Of a stretch of DNA of 64,000 nt, positions 9,609 through 18,083 are shown one piece after another. The stretch comes from Salinivirgaceae bacterium. Its GTDB lineage: Bacteria > Bacteroidota > Bacteroidia > Bacteroidales > SZUA-534. Every line of letters starts with the position of its first letter. Within the stretch, counting starts at the first letter, position 1. The notes under the pieces are model-generated. The model had not been told where the DNA came from and searched no databases. It saw only the letters and a list, made by a program, of their open reading frames with translations. The position numbers and the translations under genes were made by a program. Location of the stretch: the NCBI GenBank assembly GCA_017645945.1, contig JAGCNL010000031.1, positions 62,001 through 126,000 of the forward strand, in the 5' to 3' direction.

Positions 9609-11363
9609 CTATTTATTCTCTGATGGTACTATGAGTTTGTCACCAGCCTCCTTCACAACAGCGCGCTTCCATTTCTCATCGTAGCCTGGCCATTCAACTT
9701 TCGGCGCATAATATTTGTAGCCTGCAGGAACAGCCTGCGGTGTCTTTACATTGCCATCCATATACTTGACAAACAAATATTTATAGAACTCGCGCCAGTC
9801 AGAAACCAAACGGTCGGCGGTGTTCACCGAGAAATCGGTCAAAAATTCGGTTGCCAAATCGGCATTTTCGGCAGCCAGCTCAACGGCAGCCTTGTCCATA
9901 ACCTTCACATAAGCCTGATATTTAGCCTCATATGCGCTTTGCTGCGCCTCAATTTCTGGGTGAATCAGACTGTAGCGTGTGTATGCAAGATTGCAAACCT
10001 GGTTGAATACGTAGAAAGCCGAAGTTTCAGAGAATTGCATTATTGAGCCGTTGCCCACCGCCATCGACTGCGGCACGGCAGTCATACAGGTGTACATCGG
10101 ACAATAAACGGTACTTCCCGCATCGTCAACGCCAAACCAGAACAAGCCACCCACCTTGTTCGGCAGCCAGCCTCGGCACTGTGCCACAAACGAGAAACCC
10201 GTCTGCTGAGTGGCTGTGGTGCGCTCGTTCACGTATTTTTTGCCGTCAACTTCCCATTCCATCGGACGCCAGCGATATGGGCAATGCCAAGGCCCTGCTC
10301 CCACATCTTGTGACATATCCAACTCTGTGCCTTCCAAGTGATTACGCATATTGTGCATCATCTGCGACAAAGTGACTTTTGCCTTCGGTTTAACCCATAA
10401 CGGCATTCTGTTATTGGCATAACCAGTTGATTCATCATGTTTTATATCGCCTTTGGCATAATCCCAATACTGATTCATACCGTCGGCCACATCGTTGAAG
10501 AAAGCCCAAACGCGAATCTCACAAGCACGTGCACCCGAGAAATCAACAGGCGCGTATGTGTCTGAAAAGCTGAAATTTGACTTATTAACTTTGTCATTGA
10601 TATAGCCTTTCGAGCGTGCAAAATCCATTACATCGGCGGCATAAACCGTGGTAACATTTTTGTCGAAAATGCGGTCCAATTGTTCCGACGAAATCGAAGT
10701 CGGGTCGTCGTTCCACGGGAAAGTGGTGATTCGCGCCTGATTGGCATGGGCGCAAACATAACCGTCGGGAATCTGACGGGCAACCCAAACAGCACCTTTA
10801 TTCTTGTTAACCAAGCCCTTCTTGGTCTTTTGAATGTCAATTCCCTTGCCAATCAACTCCAGAATCCAAACCTCGTTGGGATCGGCAATCGAGAACGACT
10901 CGCCCTCGCTTGCGTAGCCGTACTTGGCAACCAGTTCGGTCATAATTTTGATAGCCTCACGTGCCGACGTTGAGCGCTGTAAAGCAATGTAAATCAAGCT
11001 GCCATAGTCCATAATGGCAGTTGAATCGCCCCAAAGTTCCTCACGGCCGCCATAGGTTGTCTCGCCTATAACCACCTGATTCTCATTCATATTGCCGATA
11101 ACGTTGTAAGTCTTGGCAGCTTGCTCAATCTGCCCCATATACTTACCTGTGTCCCAATCGTAAACATCGAGCATTGTTCCCGCCGGGTAAGTGGCTGCGG
11201 GCCAATGATATAACTCACCGTAAAGCACGTGAGAGTCAGCCGCATAGCTCACCATCGACGAGCCGTCGGCCGATGCGCCTGGCGTTACTAAAAAATTTGT
11301 GCAAGCCATTGTTGGCACAACCGCCAACGAGAATGCGAATGTTAAAAGAGTTTTGTGGTTCAT
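9609..11363 (-). CDS. Secreted dipeptidase, peptidase family C69
   Basis: C69 enzymes are Ntn-hydrolases whose catalytic Cys becomes the N-terminal residue after processing. The signal-like N-terminus is followed directly by ACTNFLVTPGASADGS, so Cys21 is both the expected nucleophile and the residue after the cleavage site. Other family stretches are GETTYGGRE, SEGESFSIADP and WILELIGKG. At 584 aa the length is normal for Bacteroidota members. The Cys could be misread as a lipobox Cys; the family role as nucleophile is preferred. It lies 29 bp after anmK and 6 bp before the NPP gene on the same strand, so co-transcription is likely. The substrates are probably dipeptides, perhaps from murein or dietary protein. 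Confidence 0.9.
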   Translation of the reverse strand: MNHKTLLTFAFSLAVVPTMACTNFLVTPGASADGSSMVSYAADSHVLYGELYHWPAATYPAGTMLDVYDWDTGKYMGQIEQAAKTYNVIGNMNENQVVIGETTYGGREELWGDSTAIMDYGSLIYIALQRSTSAREAIKIMTELVAKYGYASEGESFSIADPNEVWILELIGKGIDIQKTKKGLVNKNKGAVWVARQIPDGYVCAHANQARITTFPWNDDPTSISSEQLDRIFDKNVTTVYAADVMDFARSKGYINDKVNKSNFSFSDTYAPVDFSGARACEIRVWAFFNDVADGMNQYWDYAKGDIKHDESTGYANNRMPLWVKPKAKVTLSQMMHNMRNHLEGTELDMSQDVGAGPWHCPYRWRPMEWEVDGKKYVNERTTATQQTGFSFVAQCRGWLPNKVGGLFWFGVDDAGSTVYCPMYTCMTAVPQSMAVGNGSIMQFSETSAFYVFNQVCNLAYTRYSLIHPEIEAQQSAYEAKYQAYVKVMDKAAVELAAENADLATEFLTDFSVNTADRLVSDWREFYKYLFVKYMDGNVKTPQAVPAGYKYYAPKVEWPGYDEKWKRAVVKEAGDKLIVPSENK

Positions 11364-11392
11364 ATCGATATAATTTATTGTTTTACATTCAT

Positions 11393-12463
11393 TTACTTTG
11401 CGAGATATATTGCGCCGCCGATGTTATCGCAAGCGGCTCCTGTTACTGTTTTCAAACAGTTTGGAAGGCCAAGATAGCGCAAAACACCCAAAAACGCGAA
11501 AATAATCGCCTCCTTAAAATCTATCTCCTGCTCACTTGGAATTTCAATATAATGATTCGTGCTATTCTTCAGACATTCAATAAAATAGTCATTATATGCG
11601 CCACCGCCTGTAACCAGCACACTTTTTTCTTCTTCTCCCACAATTGCTCGCGAAATCTGATAAGCGGCGTGATGATAATACGTTGCCAAAAGATTCTCAA
11701 TGTCAGTACGTTGACCGAATAACGGAAGTATTTCGGCATCGACAAACTCACGCCCCAACGATTTTGGCGGCAGCTGACTATAATATGGTATAGCGTTCAA
11801 TTTTGCAAGCAACTCTTTATCAACCACACCTTTACGGCCAAGTTCGCCATTCTTGTCAAACTCAAGCCCGATGCGGCGCGTAAGCGTATTTGCCACAATG
11901 TTCATCGGACATATATCGTAAGCAATCCTCTGATTGTCAGTGTTATCGAACGAAATATTGGCAAAACCGCCAAGATTCAGGCAGTAATCGAAGGAATCAC
12001 CGTACAACAGCTTATCACCGATTGGCACCAACGGCGCGCCATTTCCACCCAAAGCCACATCTTTTGTGCGGAAATCACAAATAGTATCAATGCCCGATAC
12101 AGCCGCAATATGAGCCCCCGAGCCGATTTGCAGCGTCAAACCTTTTTGGGGCTCGTGAAAAACGGTGTAGCCGTGGCTTGCCACAAAGCGCGGATGGCAA
12201 TTGTGTTCTTCAACAAACTCTTTTATCAATCCACCCAAAAACCTACCATAATCGACATCAAGCTGCGCCAAGTCGTGCCCATTCAGTTCGTGGCTATGTT
12301 TCAGGCGCTCAAGCATTTCTGGCGCATAAGGATAGACTTTGCAATCCGAAAAATCATACCCCCAAACACCATTAGAATACATAAAATGGCAATCCACAAT
12401 GTCAACCCCGTCAAGCGAAGTGCCCGACATAACTCCAACAGCCTCTATCTCAACGTCTTGCAT
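11393..12463 (-). CDS. anmK: Anhydro-N-acetylmuramic acid kinase
   Basis: Phosphorylates 1,6-anhydro-MurNAc with ring opening to MurNAc-6-phosphate, a step of cell-wall recycling in the cytoplasm. The phosphate-binding signature MSGTSLDG is at residues 12-19. Other family stretches are GYTVFHEP, LQIGSGAHIA, DFRTKDVALGGNGAPLVP and LNLGGFANIS. The start is set at the ATG at 12463, because the upstream gene ends there as TAATG, a 1-base stop/start overlap typical of translational coupling; a longer frame reaching back to 12517 is unlikely. Length 356 aa. Coupling to a secreted M23 murein endopeptidase supports a recycling unit. Confidence 0.93.
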   Translation of the reverse strand: MQDVEIEAVGVMSGTSLDGVDIVDCHFMYSNGVWGYDFSDCKVYPYAPEMLERLKHSHELNGHDLAQLDVDYGRFLGGLIKEFVEEHNCHPRFVASHGYTVFHEPQKGLTLQIGSGAHIAAVSGIDTICDFRTKDVALGGNGAPLVPIGDKLLYGDSFDYCLNLGGFANISFDNTDNQRIAYDICPMNIVANTLTRRIGLEFDKNGELGRKGVVDKELLAKLNAIPYYSQLPPKSLGREFVDAEILPLFGQRTDIENLLATYYHHAAYQISRAIVGEEEKSVLVTGGGAYNDYFIECLKNSTNHYIEIPSEQEIDFKEAIIFAFLGVLRYLGLPNCLKTVTGAACDNIGGAIYLAK

Positions 12464-14163
12464 TACTGAAATTTGGTTTTTGGTAGCTTTTCCGAATAGT
12501 TGGCCACATTGCCGCAATTGTCGGTAACCATCAATTCAAGTTGGTATGAATCAGCCATTTTCAAATACTCATCGGCCTCGTAGGTTATCGATTTTGTTTT
12601 CGGGTCGTACTTCAACAGAATCCATTCGCCGTTGATTGATGCCGAATAGGATTTTATGCCCGATAAATTATCGCTAATCGTGAATTTCAACATGTTAACA
12701 GGCATATTTGCGACAGTTTTAATCGTTGGAGGAACGCTGTCAGCCTGAATACGATAGGTTCCGAAACCCGACAATGAGGCCTCAACATAGCCGTTTTTGT
12801 ATTTTCCTCCCATGCTCGACACCCGGTTGCCGTTCACAGCCACAATCAGCAGTTTCGATGTCGGGATTTTGTCGCCTACACATTTAATCTTCAAATTATA
12901 CGATTTAACTAACGGGATCGTGATGTCGCCTACTTTGTATGTGGGTGAATACGAGCCTATTACAATATTCGTATCGACTTTGAAATCAAAATAGACCGAA
13001 TCGAAGAATGTGTTTTTGCCAAAATCGATGGCTATTCCGGCTGTGTCGAACTTATGCGCGTCCTGCCACGATAGTAATTTACCTTCAGGCTTTTGGGCCT
13101 CTGCATTTAGCGCAACTCCGCGCAGATATGTCTCGAATGTCGATTTGTTGCCATAAGCATCGTAGGCATCGATTTTCACTTTTTTAACCTCCCCCACAGG
13201 CACTGTTATATAGCCCTGATTTTTAAGTTTCGGATATAGCGCAATTTTATTGTTGTTCTCCACAAACAGTCTGTAAGCCACAGTATTACTGCTGATTAAA
13301 GCCTCGTAATCGGAAATACTGCTCACGTATTTGGTCTGTGCAAACGGCACTCCGTCAATCTTCATCGTAAGAACAATCTGATTTCCGTCCCAAACATCGA
13401 ACTTATAGACGCCGCAGCGATTATTAGACCCGTTCAGATAGTCGTCGCATTTGATGCCAAGCCCCACAGTACCGCAAACTGGAATGGTGTCCGTTCCAAC
13501 GGGTTTGTAAATCTTTCCCTGCTTCTGGACGCTCACAGTTGAGCGCGCATAGCGACCTTGCACCTGAGAGTTCGTACTGCCTGGAAACACCGAGAATTGC
13601 GTCATTTTTGGAGCAATATCATCCTTGATGTCGAATCCGAGGAACAAGCCGTTCAGCGGGCAGGCATCACGCGTGTCGCGAATTTCAAAATGCAGATGCG
13701 GACCTCCCGACGAGCCCGTATTTCCCGACAAACCAATCACATCGCCAACTCTGACAGGCATTTCATCAGGCTTCAGAAACAAATCGACTGAGAAGCTTTT
13801 CTGCTTGTATTGAGCGGCACGAACATAGCGGCCAATCTGAATATTGTATTCGCGCATGTGGCCGTAAAGCGATGTGTATCCGTCAGGATGGGTTATGTAA
13901 ACCGCATGTCCATAGCCAGTTGGCGATACTTTGATGCGTGAGATGTAGCCGTCTTTCACCGCGTAAACCCGATACCCCTCCTTGCCTTGAGTTTTCAAAT
14001 CGAGGCCTGCATGGAAATGTCCGCTCCTGAGCTCTGCAAAATTTCCCGACAGAAAAAGCGGAATGTGCAATGGCGATTTCCAACCCAAGGTGTCGAGCTT
14101 GAGCTGCGCCATGGCGGGATTTGCCAAGACTGCAATAAAAATCAATGCGAATAATCTATTCAT
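12463..14163 (-). CDS. Secreted M23-family murein endopeptidase
   Basis: A LytM/M23 zinc peptidase expected to cut peptide cross-links in peptidoglycan. The start at 14163 gives a signal peptide ending at PAMAQ; an open extension to 14220 lacks that logic. The zinc motif is HAGLD (His51, Asp55), and the second His pair is HLH at 156-158 in GGPHLHFEIRD. SLYGHM and GNTGSSGGPH are further family features. The C-terminal two thirds (about 190-566) are beta-rich Ig-like segments without recognised motifs, probably for wall or substrate binding. It is the first gene of an operon with anmK, the C69 dipeptidase and NPP. Confidence 0.92.
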   Translation of the reverse strand: MNRLFALIFIAVLANPAMAQLKLDTLGWKSPLHIPLFLSGNFAELRSGHFHAGLDLKTQGKEGYRVYAVKDGYISRIKVSPTGYGHAVYITHPDGYTSLYGHMREYNIQIGRYVRAAQYKQKSFSVDLFLKPDEMPVRVGDVIGLSGNTGSSGGPHLHFEIRDTRDACPLNGLFLGFDIKDDIAPKMTQFSVFPGSTNSQVQGRYARSTVSVQKQGKIYKPVGTDTIPVCGTVGLGIKCDDYLNGSNNRCGVYKFDVWDGNQIVLTMKIDGVPFAQTKYVSSISDYEALISSNTVAYRLFVENNNKIALYPKLKNQGYITVPVGEVKKVKIDAYDAYGNKSTFETYLRGVALNAEAQKPEGKLLSWQDAHKFDTAGIAIDFGKNTFFDSVYFDFKVDTNIVIGSYSPTYKVGDITIPLVKSYNLKIKCVGDKIPTSKLLIVAVNGNRVSSMGGKYKNGYVEASLSGFGTYRIQADSVPPTIKTVANMPVNMLKFTISDNLSGIKSYSASINGEWILLKYDPKTKSITYEADEYLKMADSYQLELMVTDNCGNVANYSEKLPKTKFQ

Positions 14164-14376
14164 ATTCCTGATTATAAATTCAATACAAACCAAACCGACA
14201 CACATCGGCACAAGCCGCAAAATAGCAAAAAACTCAACGTGGGGCCATGGGAATTTGTTTCATTTTCACATCCTGAAACGATGCAATATCAAACCTACCA
14301 AACAAACCTAAAGGCTCTATAACTGCCCGAAAACTTGTTGCGATGGACTACCAAAATGCAGAAAAGTTGCTGTCAA

Positions 14377-16965
14377 TCAAAAGCTAACACTTATTTCTTT
14401 TCCTTCATATTCAACGCTTTGCGCGATATCAGTTCCTGCAATCTTTACATTGAAAGTCCGTTTTTCAGGCATGCCGGCAAACTCTCCCTTGCGGTCTCCG
14501 ATAGTCAGCGTGCGACTTGCATCGTTCCAAACGAATTGTATTTCAGACGATTGGCCTTTCAGATAATCCTTATTCGAGCCTTCGTCCTCGTATAGTGCAA
14601 ACTTGCCGTCGGCTTTCGGGAATATGGTGATTTCCAATCGTTTGAGGTCGATATTGTTTGTTGATTTTGCAGGTTTGCATTGCAGCAGAATGCTGCCCGC
14701 TTTCGCGAAAACAGGGATAGCCTCAATGCTGACAGGAACGCTAACAGTTTGTCCTCCAGCAAGATGTTCACCAGTCGCGAAATTAAACCAACCACCTACG
14801 GATTGTGGCAGATAAACATCTGTCTGTGAGCATTTTGGCTCCAATATCGGGCAAACAAGCAGCGACGGACCAAACATAAATTCGGTCTGCAGAGAGAGCG
14901 CCACTGTATCGGCGGCAAAATCCATCACCAACGGGCGCATCAGTGTGCCACCATCGGCCACGACTGCAGCCTGCGAGTAAATATATGGTAACAAGCTGTA
15001 ACGCAGTTTGATAGCATTCGTTGCAATGCGCTCTGTCTCTTTGCCGTAACGCCATATTTCGGTGTCACTCATATAGCCGTGCACACGCATCATTGGCAAG
15101 AATGTGGCAGTTTGAATCCATCGCAGCATACACTCTTGATAGTCAGCATTTTTGTACTGGTCGAACGGACGGAAGAAGCCGCCGGCATCGTATGTCCACC
15201 ACGGAATTCCTGAAGCCATAAGTCCCAATCCACCAACAATTTGGCGGCGCAAAGTTTCCCAATCGTTGCCCACATCGCCCGACCACAAAGCCGTGCCGTA
15301 ACGTTGAATTCCGGCAAAACCGCTACGAGTCAGAATCAGCGGACGGCGGTCAGGGTCATCAGCGCAAAGTCCTTCATACACAGTGCGGTTCACCATCATC
15401 GGATAGACATTGCGCACCATCTCGCCAGGCAACATGCCACGCTTCACGCGGCGGCCTACAAGGTCATCGTTTTCAGGTTCGGTAGCGTCTTGCCACCAAG
15501 CGTCTATGCCATAAGGTTTTAGCAATCGGCTGCTGAAGTTTTCCCAATAGAATTTTGCCGCAGCGTCATCGAAAAAGTCAATCCACGACGTGTTTTTAAT
15601 GTAGTGCTTTCGCTCAGTGGCCAGCTTTCCTAGTTCTGATTCCTCATCAATCTTCGACCACACCGAAATCATGAGTCTTGCACCGATAGAATGCAGATTA
15701 TCAACCAGTCTGCGTGGGTTTGGATAGAATTTCTCATCGAACTGCATAGCGTTCCAGCCGTAGCGTCCCCAGTATTGCCAATCCTGCACAATCACGTCCA
15801 TCGGGATGGAGCGGCGACGGAACTCGCGTGCCGTATTGATGATTTCCGACTGCGAACGGAACCTCTCGCGGCAATGGATATAACCCAACGCCCAACGCGG
15901 CATCAGCGGCGCTTGGCCAGTTGCAGAGCGATAAGCAGCAATCACTTCGTCGGGCGAGCCAGCAAAAATGGTGTAGTCAATACCGTCGGCTACTGGAGAA
16001 TTGTATGTTGTTGAATTAGTTACAAGTTGATAATATAGCATAGGTTTGTCATTTCCTGTAAGTTCGGCGCTCACAGTGTGCGTGCCTTTCTCAAGCTCAA
16101 CAATAGTCGACGAAGTTGGCGGCAACCACATGTTGCGCATCTCCATAACTGTCAGACTGTCAATCTGAAGATTGTGCCGGCGCGCCATTGTCTGGCCCAC
16201 ATCGAGCAGCAGAGCGTAACGGCCGCTTTCGCTGATTTCAAGAGTTGCTTCAAAAATATTGTTCTCGCGGCGTTCGCGTTGGTTGCCTTCGGTTGTCGTT
16301 ACATCCACTTCAACTATCTCACTTTCAGCTTCTTTCTTCGTTAAAGCTATACTATCTGACGGCATATTGAAATTGGTCAGACCGTAGTTGTTCCATAGCA
16401 GACCGTACCCTTTGCTCGACAGAACAAATGGTATGGAAATCTGCGTGTTAACTTGCGTTAGGCGACGCGGCAACCCGCGCACGTCGAGATAACCGTCTTG
16501 AAACTGCCCCAAACCGTAAAGATGCTCATCTTCTGGAGAATCGAACGTTTCCGTTACATTGAATGTGGCTCGCTCCTGCACTGAATCGTCAACAACACTT
16601 CGGTCCAACTCACTGAGAATCAATCTGCCATCAGCATCATAAAATTTTATTTGGGCGGTTGTTTTATCAATCTTTGCCGACATCCGCGGCAGCGTCACCA
16701 CAATAATGTTGGCATAGTCCTTCACCCTCAATTTGGGTTGTTTGTCATTTTCAACGTAAATCCAATCGGGCAACGACTGCATATCCTTGGCCTGGAACTT
16801 CACACGCAACGCATTGTCGTCCAAAGGTTTCAGAATCAGCTTGCCATCCCGCATTCCGATGGTTGCAACATTGTCGTCGAGCGAGATTGATGTTACTTGA
16901 TGGCGTACGCACGAAGTTGTCAGCGCGACGGTCACCAGCGCAATTGAAAAAAATGAGAATCTCAT
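14377..16965 (-). CDS. GH31 glycosidase lipoprotein (alpha-xylosidase/alpha-glucosidase type) with PA14-like insert
   Basis: A retaining glycosidase that removes alpha-linked xylose or glucose from the non-reducing end of oligosaccharides. An N-terminal lipobox (LTTSC, Cys19) suggests an outer-membrane lipoprotein. The N-terminal GH31 beta-sandwich contains EDEHLYGLGQ. An inserted PA14-like segment spans about residues 225-320. The catalytic barrel shows DVIVQDWQYWG and WWQDATEPE, with Asp493 as the expected nucleophile. Length 862 aa. The PA14 insertion is typical of Bacteroidota xyloglucan alpha-xylosidases, so alpha-xylosidase is the favoured but unproven specificity. It is monocistronic and divergent from rplS, with no SusC/D pair nearby. 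A terminator-like hairpin lies in its leader. Confidence 0.9.
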   Translation of the reverse strand: MRFSFFSIALVTVALTTSCVRHQVTSISLDDNVATIGMRDGKLILKPLDDNALRVKFQAKDMQSLPDWIYVENDKQPKLRVKDYANIIVVTLPRMSAKIDKTTAQIKFYDADGRLILSELDRSVVDDSVQERATFNVTETFDSPEDEHLYGLGQFQDGYLDVRGLPRRLTQVNTQISIPFVLSSKGYGLLWNNYGLTNFNMPSDSIALTKKEAESEIVEVDVTTTEGNQRERRENNIFEATLEISESGRYALLLDVGQTMARRHNLQIDSLTVMEMRNMWLPPTSSTIVELEKGTHTVSAELTGNDKPMLYYQLVTNSTTYNSPVADGIDYTIFAGSPDEVIAAYRSATGQAPLMPRWALGYIHCRERFRSQSEIINTAREFRRRSIPMDVIVQDWQYWGRYGWNAMQFDEKFYPNPRRLVDNLHSIGARLMISVWSKIDEESELGKLATERKHYIKNTSWIDFFDDAAAKFYWENFSSRLLKPYGIDAWWQDATEPENDDLVGRRVKRGMLPGEMVRNVYPMMVNRTVYEGLCADDPDRRPLILTRSGFAGIQRYGTALWSGDVGNDWETLRRQIVGGLGLMASGIPWWTYDAGGFFRPFDQYKNADYQECMLRWIQTATFLPMMRVHGYMSDTEIWRYGKETERIATNAIKLRYSLLPYIYSQAAVVADGGTLMRPLVMDFAADTVALSLQTEFMFGPSLLVCPILEPKCSQTDVYLPQSVGGWFNFATGEHLAGGQTVSVPVSIEAIPVFAKAGSILLQCKPAKSTNNIDLKRLEITIFPKADGKFALYEDEGSNKDYLKGQSSEIQFVWNDASRTLTIGDRKGEFAGMPEKRTFNVKIAGTDIAQSVEYEGKEISVSF

Positions 16966-16991
16966 ATTTCAAAGTTTTATGCCGTAAATAA

Positions 16992-17034
16992 AAAGAATTG
17001 GTTTGATTTAGCCAATTCCTTTTTTCTTTTTCCG
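16992..17034. terminator. Terminator-like hairpin in the GH31 leader/divergent promoter region
   Basis: GAATTGG (16995-17001) pairs with CCAATTC (17012-17018). It is flanked by an A-run on the left and a T-rich stretch on the right, so it could terminate in either direction. On the minus strand it would lie about 30 bases before the GH31 start, which fits an attenuator; on the plus strand there is no upstream gene for it to end. Confidence 0.45.
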
Positions 17035-17122
17035 CCATCCCATATCATTACATACTGATTATAAGCATTTTAAATTACCATCAGTTTTTAGTAAATAAAA
17101 TACAAATGGTTGTTGCGAGGGT

Positions 17123-17153
17123 ATTGCATAATATTGAAAAAGAAGTAATTTTG
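17123..17153 (+). promoter_or_regulatory. rplS promoter
   Basis: TTG at 17124-17126, 19 bases, then TAATTTTG at 17146-17153, an exact TAnnTTTG box. Transcription would begin near 17160, leaving a leader of about 80 bases before rplS. Confidence 0.6.
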
Positions 17154-17239
17154 TGCCCGATTTACGATAATCTCTTTCAGTGACATAGGGGCCTGATACA
17201 TTACGTAGACAATTTATTGAATTTTAATATTTTACTACA

Positions 17240-17605
17240 ATGGATTTAATGAAATTAGTTGAGAAGGAAATCACAGCAGAGACATCCTTCCCAGAGTTCA
17301 AGGCTGGTGACACCATCACCGTAAACTACAAAATCAAAGAAGGCAACAAGGAGCGTATCCAGCAATTCCGCGGTGTTGTTATCCAGCGCAGAGGCAAAGG
17401 CGTAACTGCCACATTCACAGTTCGCAAAATGTCGGGCAACATTGGTGTTGAGCGTATCTTCCCAATCAACTCACCGTTTATCGACAGCATTGAGGTGAAC
17501 AAGGTTGGTTCAGTTCGCCGCGCACGCATCTTCTACTTCCGCAACCTTACTGGAAAGAAGGCAAAAATCAAAGAGAAGAAAAACGTTATTGCAAAAGAGG
17601 ATTAA
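17240..17605 (+). CDS. rplS: 50S ribosomal protein L19
   Basis: Large-subunit protein at the subunit interface. The sequence carries the L19 hallmarks [43 protein letters not shown] and [11 protein letters not shown]. Length 121 aa, normal for this phylum. It is transcribed alone, from a well-formed promoter and with a strong intrinsic terminator 20 bases downstream. Confidence 0.97.
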   Translation: MDLMKLVEKEITAETSFPEFKAGDTITVNYKIKEGNKERIQQFRGVVIQRRGKGVTATFTVRKMSGNIGVERIFPINSPFIDSIEVNKVGSVRRARIFYFRNLTGKKAKIKEKKNVIAKED

Positions 17606-17626
17606 TAATCCACAACACGATAGAAA

Positions 17627-17657
17627 AATCCGAAGCCGAAAGGTTTCGGATTTTTTT
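17627..17657 (+). terminator. rplS intrinsic terminator
   Basis: An 11-bp stem, AATCCGAAGCC and GGTTTCGGATT with one G-T wobble, closes on a GAAA tetraloop and is followed by seven T. Confidence 0.9.
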
Positions 17658-17710
17658 GTTTGTTAAAATCCACGAATGGTCCGACTCATCTTTTAGATTC
17701 ACATTATTAC

Positions 17711-17744
17711 AAAAAAAAGAGGAGACCGTTCGTGGTCTCCTCTT
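17711..17744 (-). terminator. Intrinsic terminator of the small Cys4 gene
   Basis: The perfect 11-bp stem AAGAGGAGACC (17717-17727) / GGTCTCCTCTT (17734-17744) has a 6-base loop and is followed on the minus strand by a run of T (the A-run at 17711-17718). Confidence 0.88.
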
Positions 17745-17768
17745 AAGCATAATTGCCCGATTCGCTTA

Positions 17769-18005
17769 TTACTTCGAATTTATCATGCTGATAATCTCAT
17801 CAAGCGACTTTTTCGAGTTAGGCATAATGTTCTCCGGAACAGGCTTACCTGTTGCTTTTGCTGCCAGATAGCGTTTGCACTCCTGATATTTTCCTGGAAC
17901 AAGGCAATACATATTCCTATAAGCAACTCCAGTATAATCGTTCACAAGAACACCCTTTACGAAAATTGGGCACTTCTCAATATTTTTACATACATCGTTT
18001 TCCAT
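17769..18005 (-). CDS. Small four-cysteine protein, unknown function
   Basis: A 78-aa protein without signal peptide or membrane segment. Four cysteines lie in the pattern C-x5-C-x21-C-x8-C (Cys6, 12, 34, 43), with a hydrophobic and basic C-terminal half ending in a short helix (SLDEIISMINSK). The spacing suggests a metal or disulfide site; I recall similar small proteins in Bacteroidota genomes but no function for them. AAGGAAG just before the ATG is an unusually good Shine-Dalgarno for this phylum. It has its own terminator. It is oriented as the second gene after the C1B peptidase, 78 bp downstream. Confidence 0.75.
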   Translation of the reverse strand: MENDVCKNIEKCPIFVKGVLVNDYTGVAYRNMYCLVPGKYQECKRYLAAKATGKPVPENIMPNSKKSLDEIISMINSK

Positions 18006-18083
18006 ACTTCCTTATTTTAAAACGCAAAGCCATTTACGATAAAAGAGTAAAGAGGTTTCACTTTTTCAAAAAAAACGTGTTTT

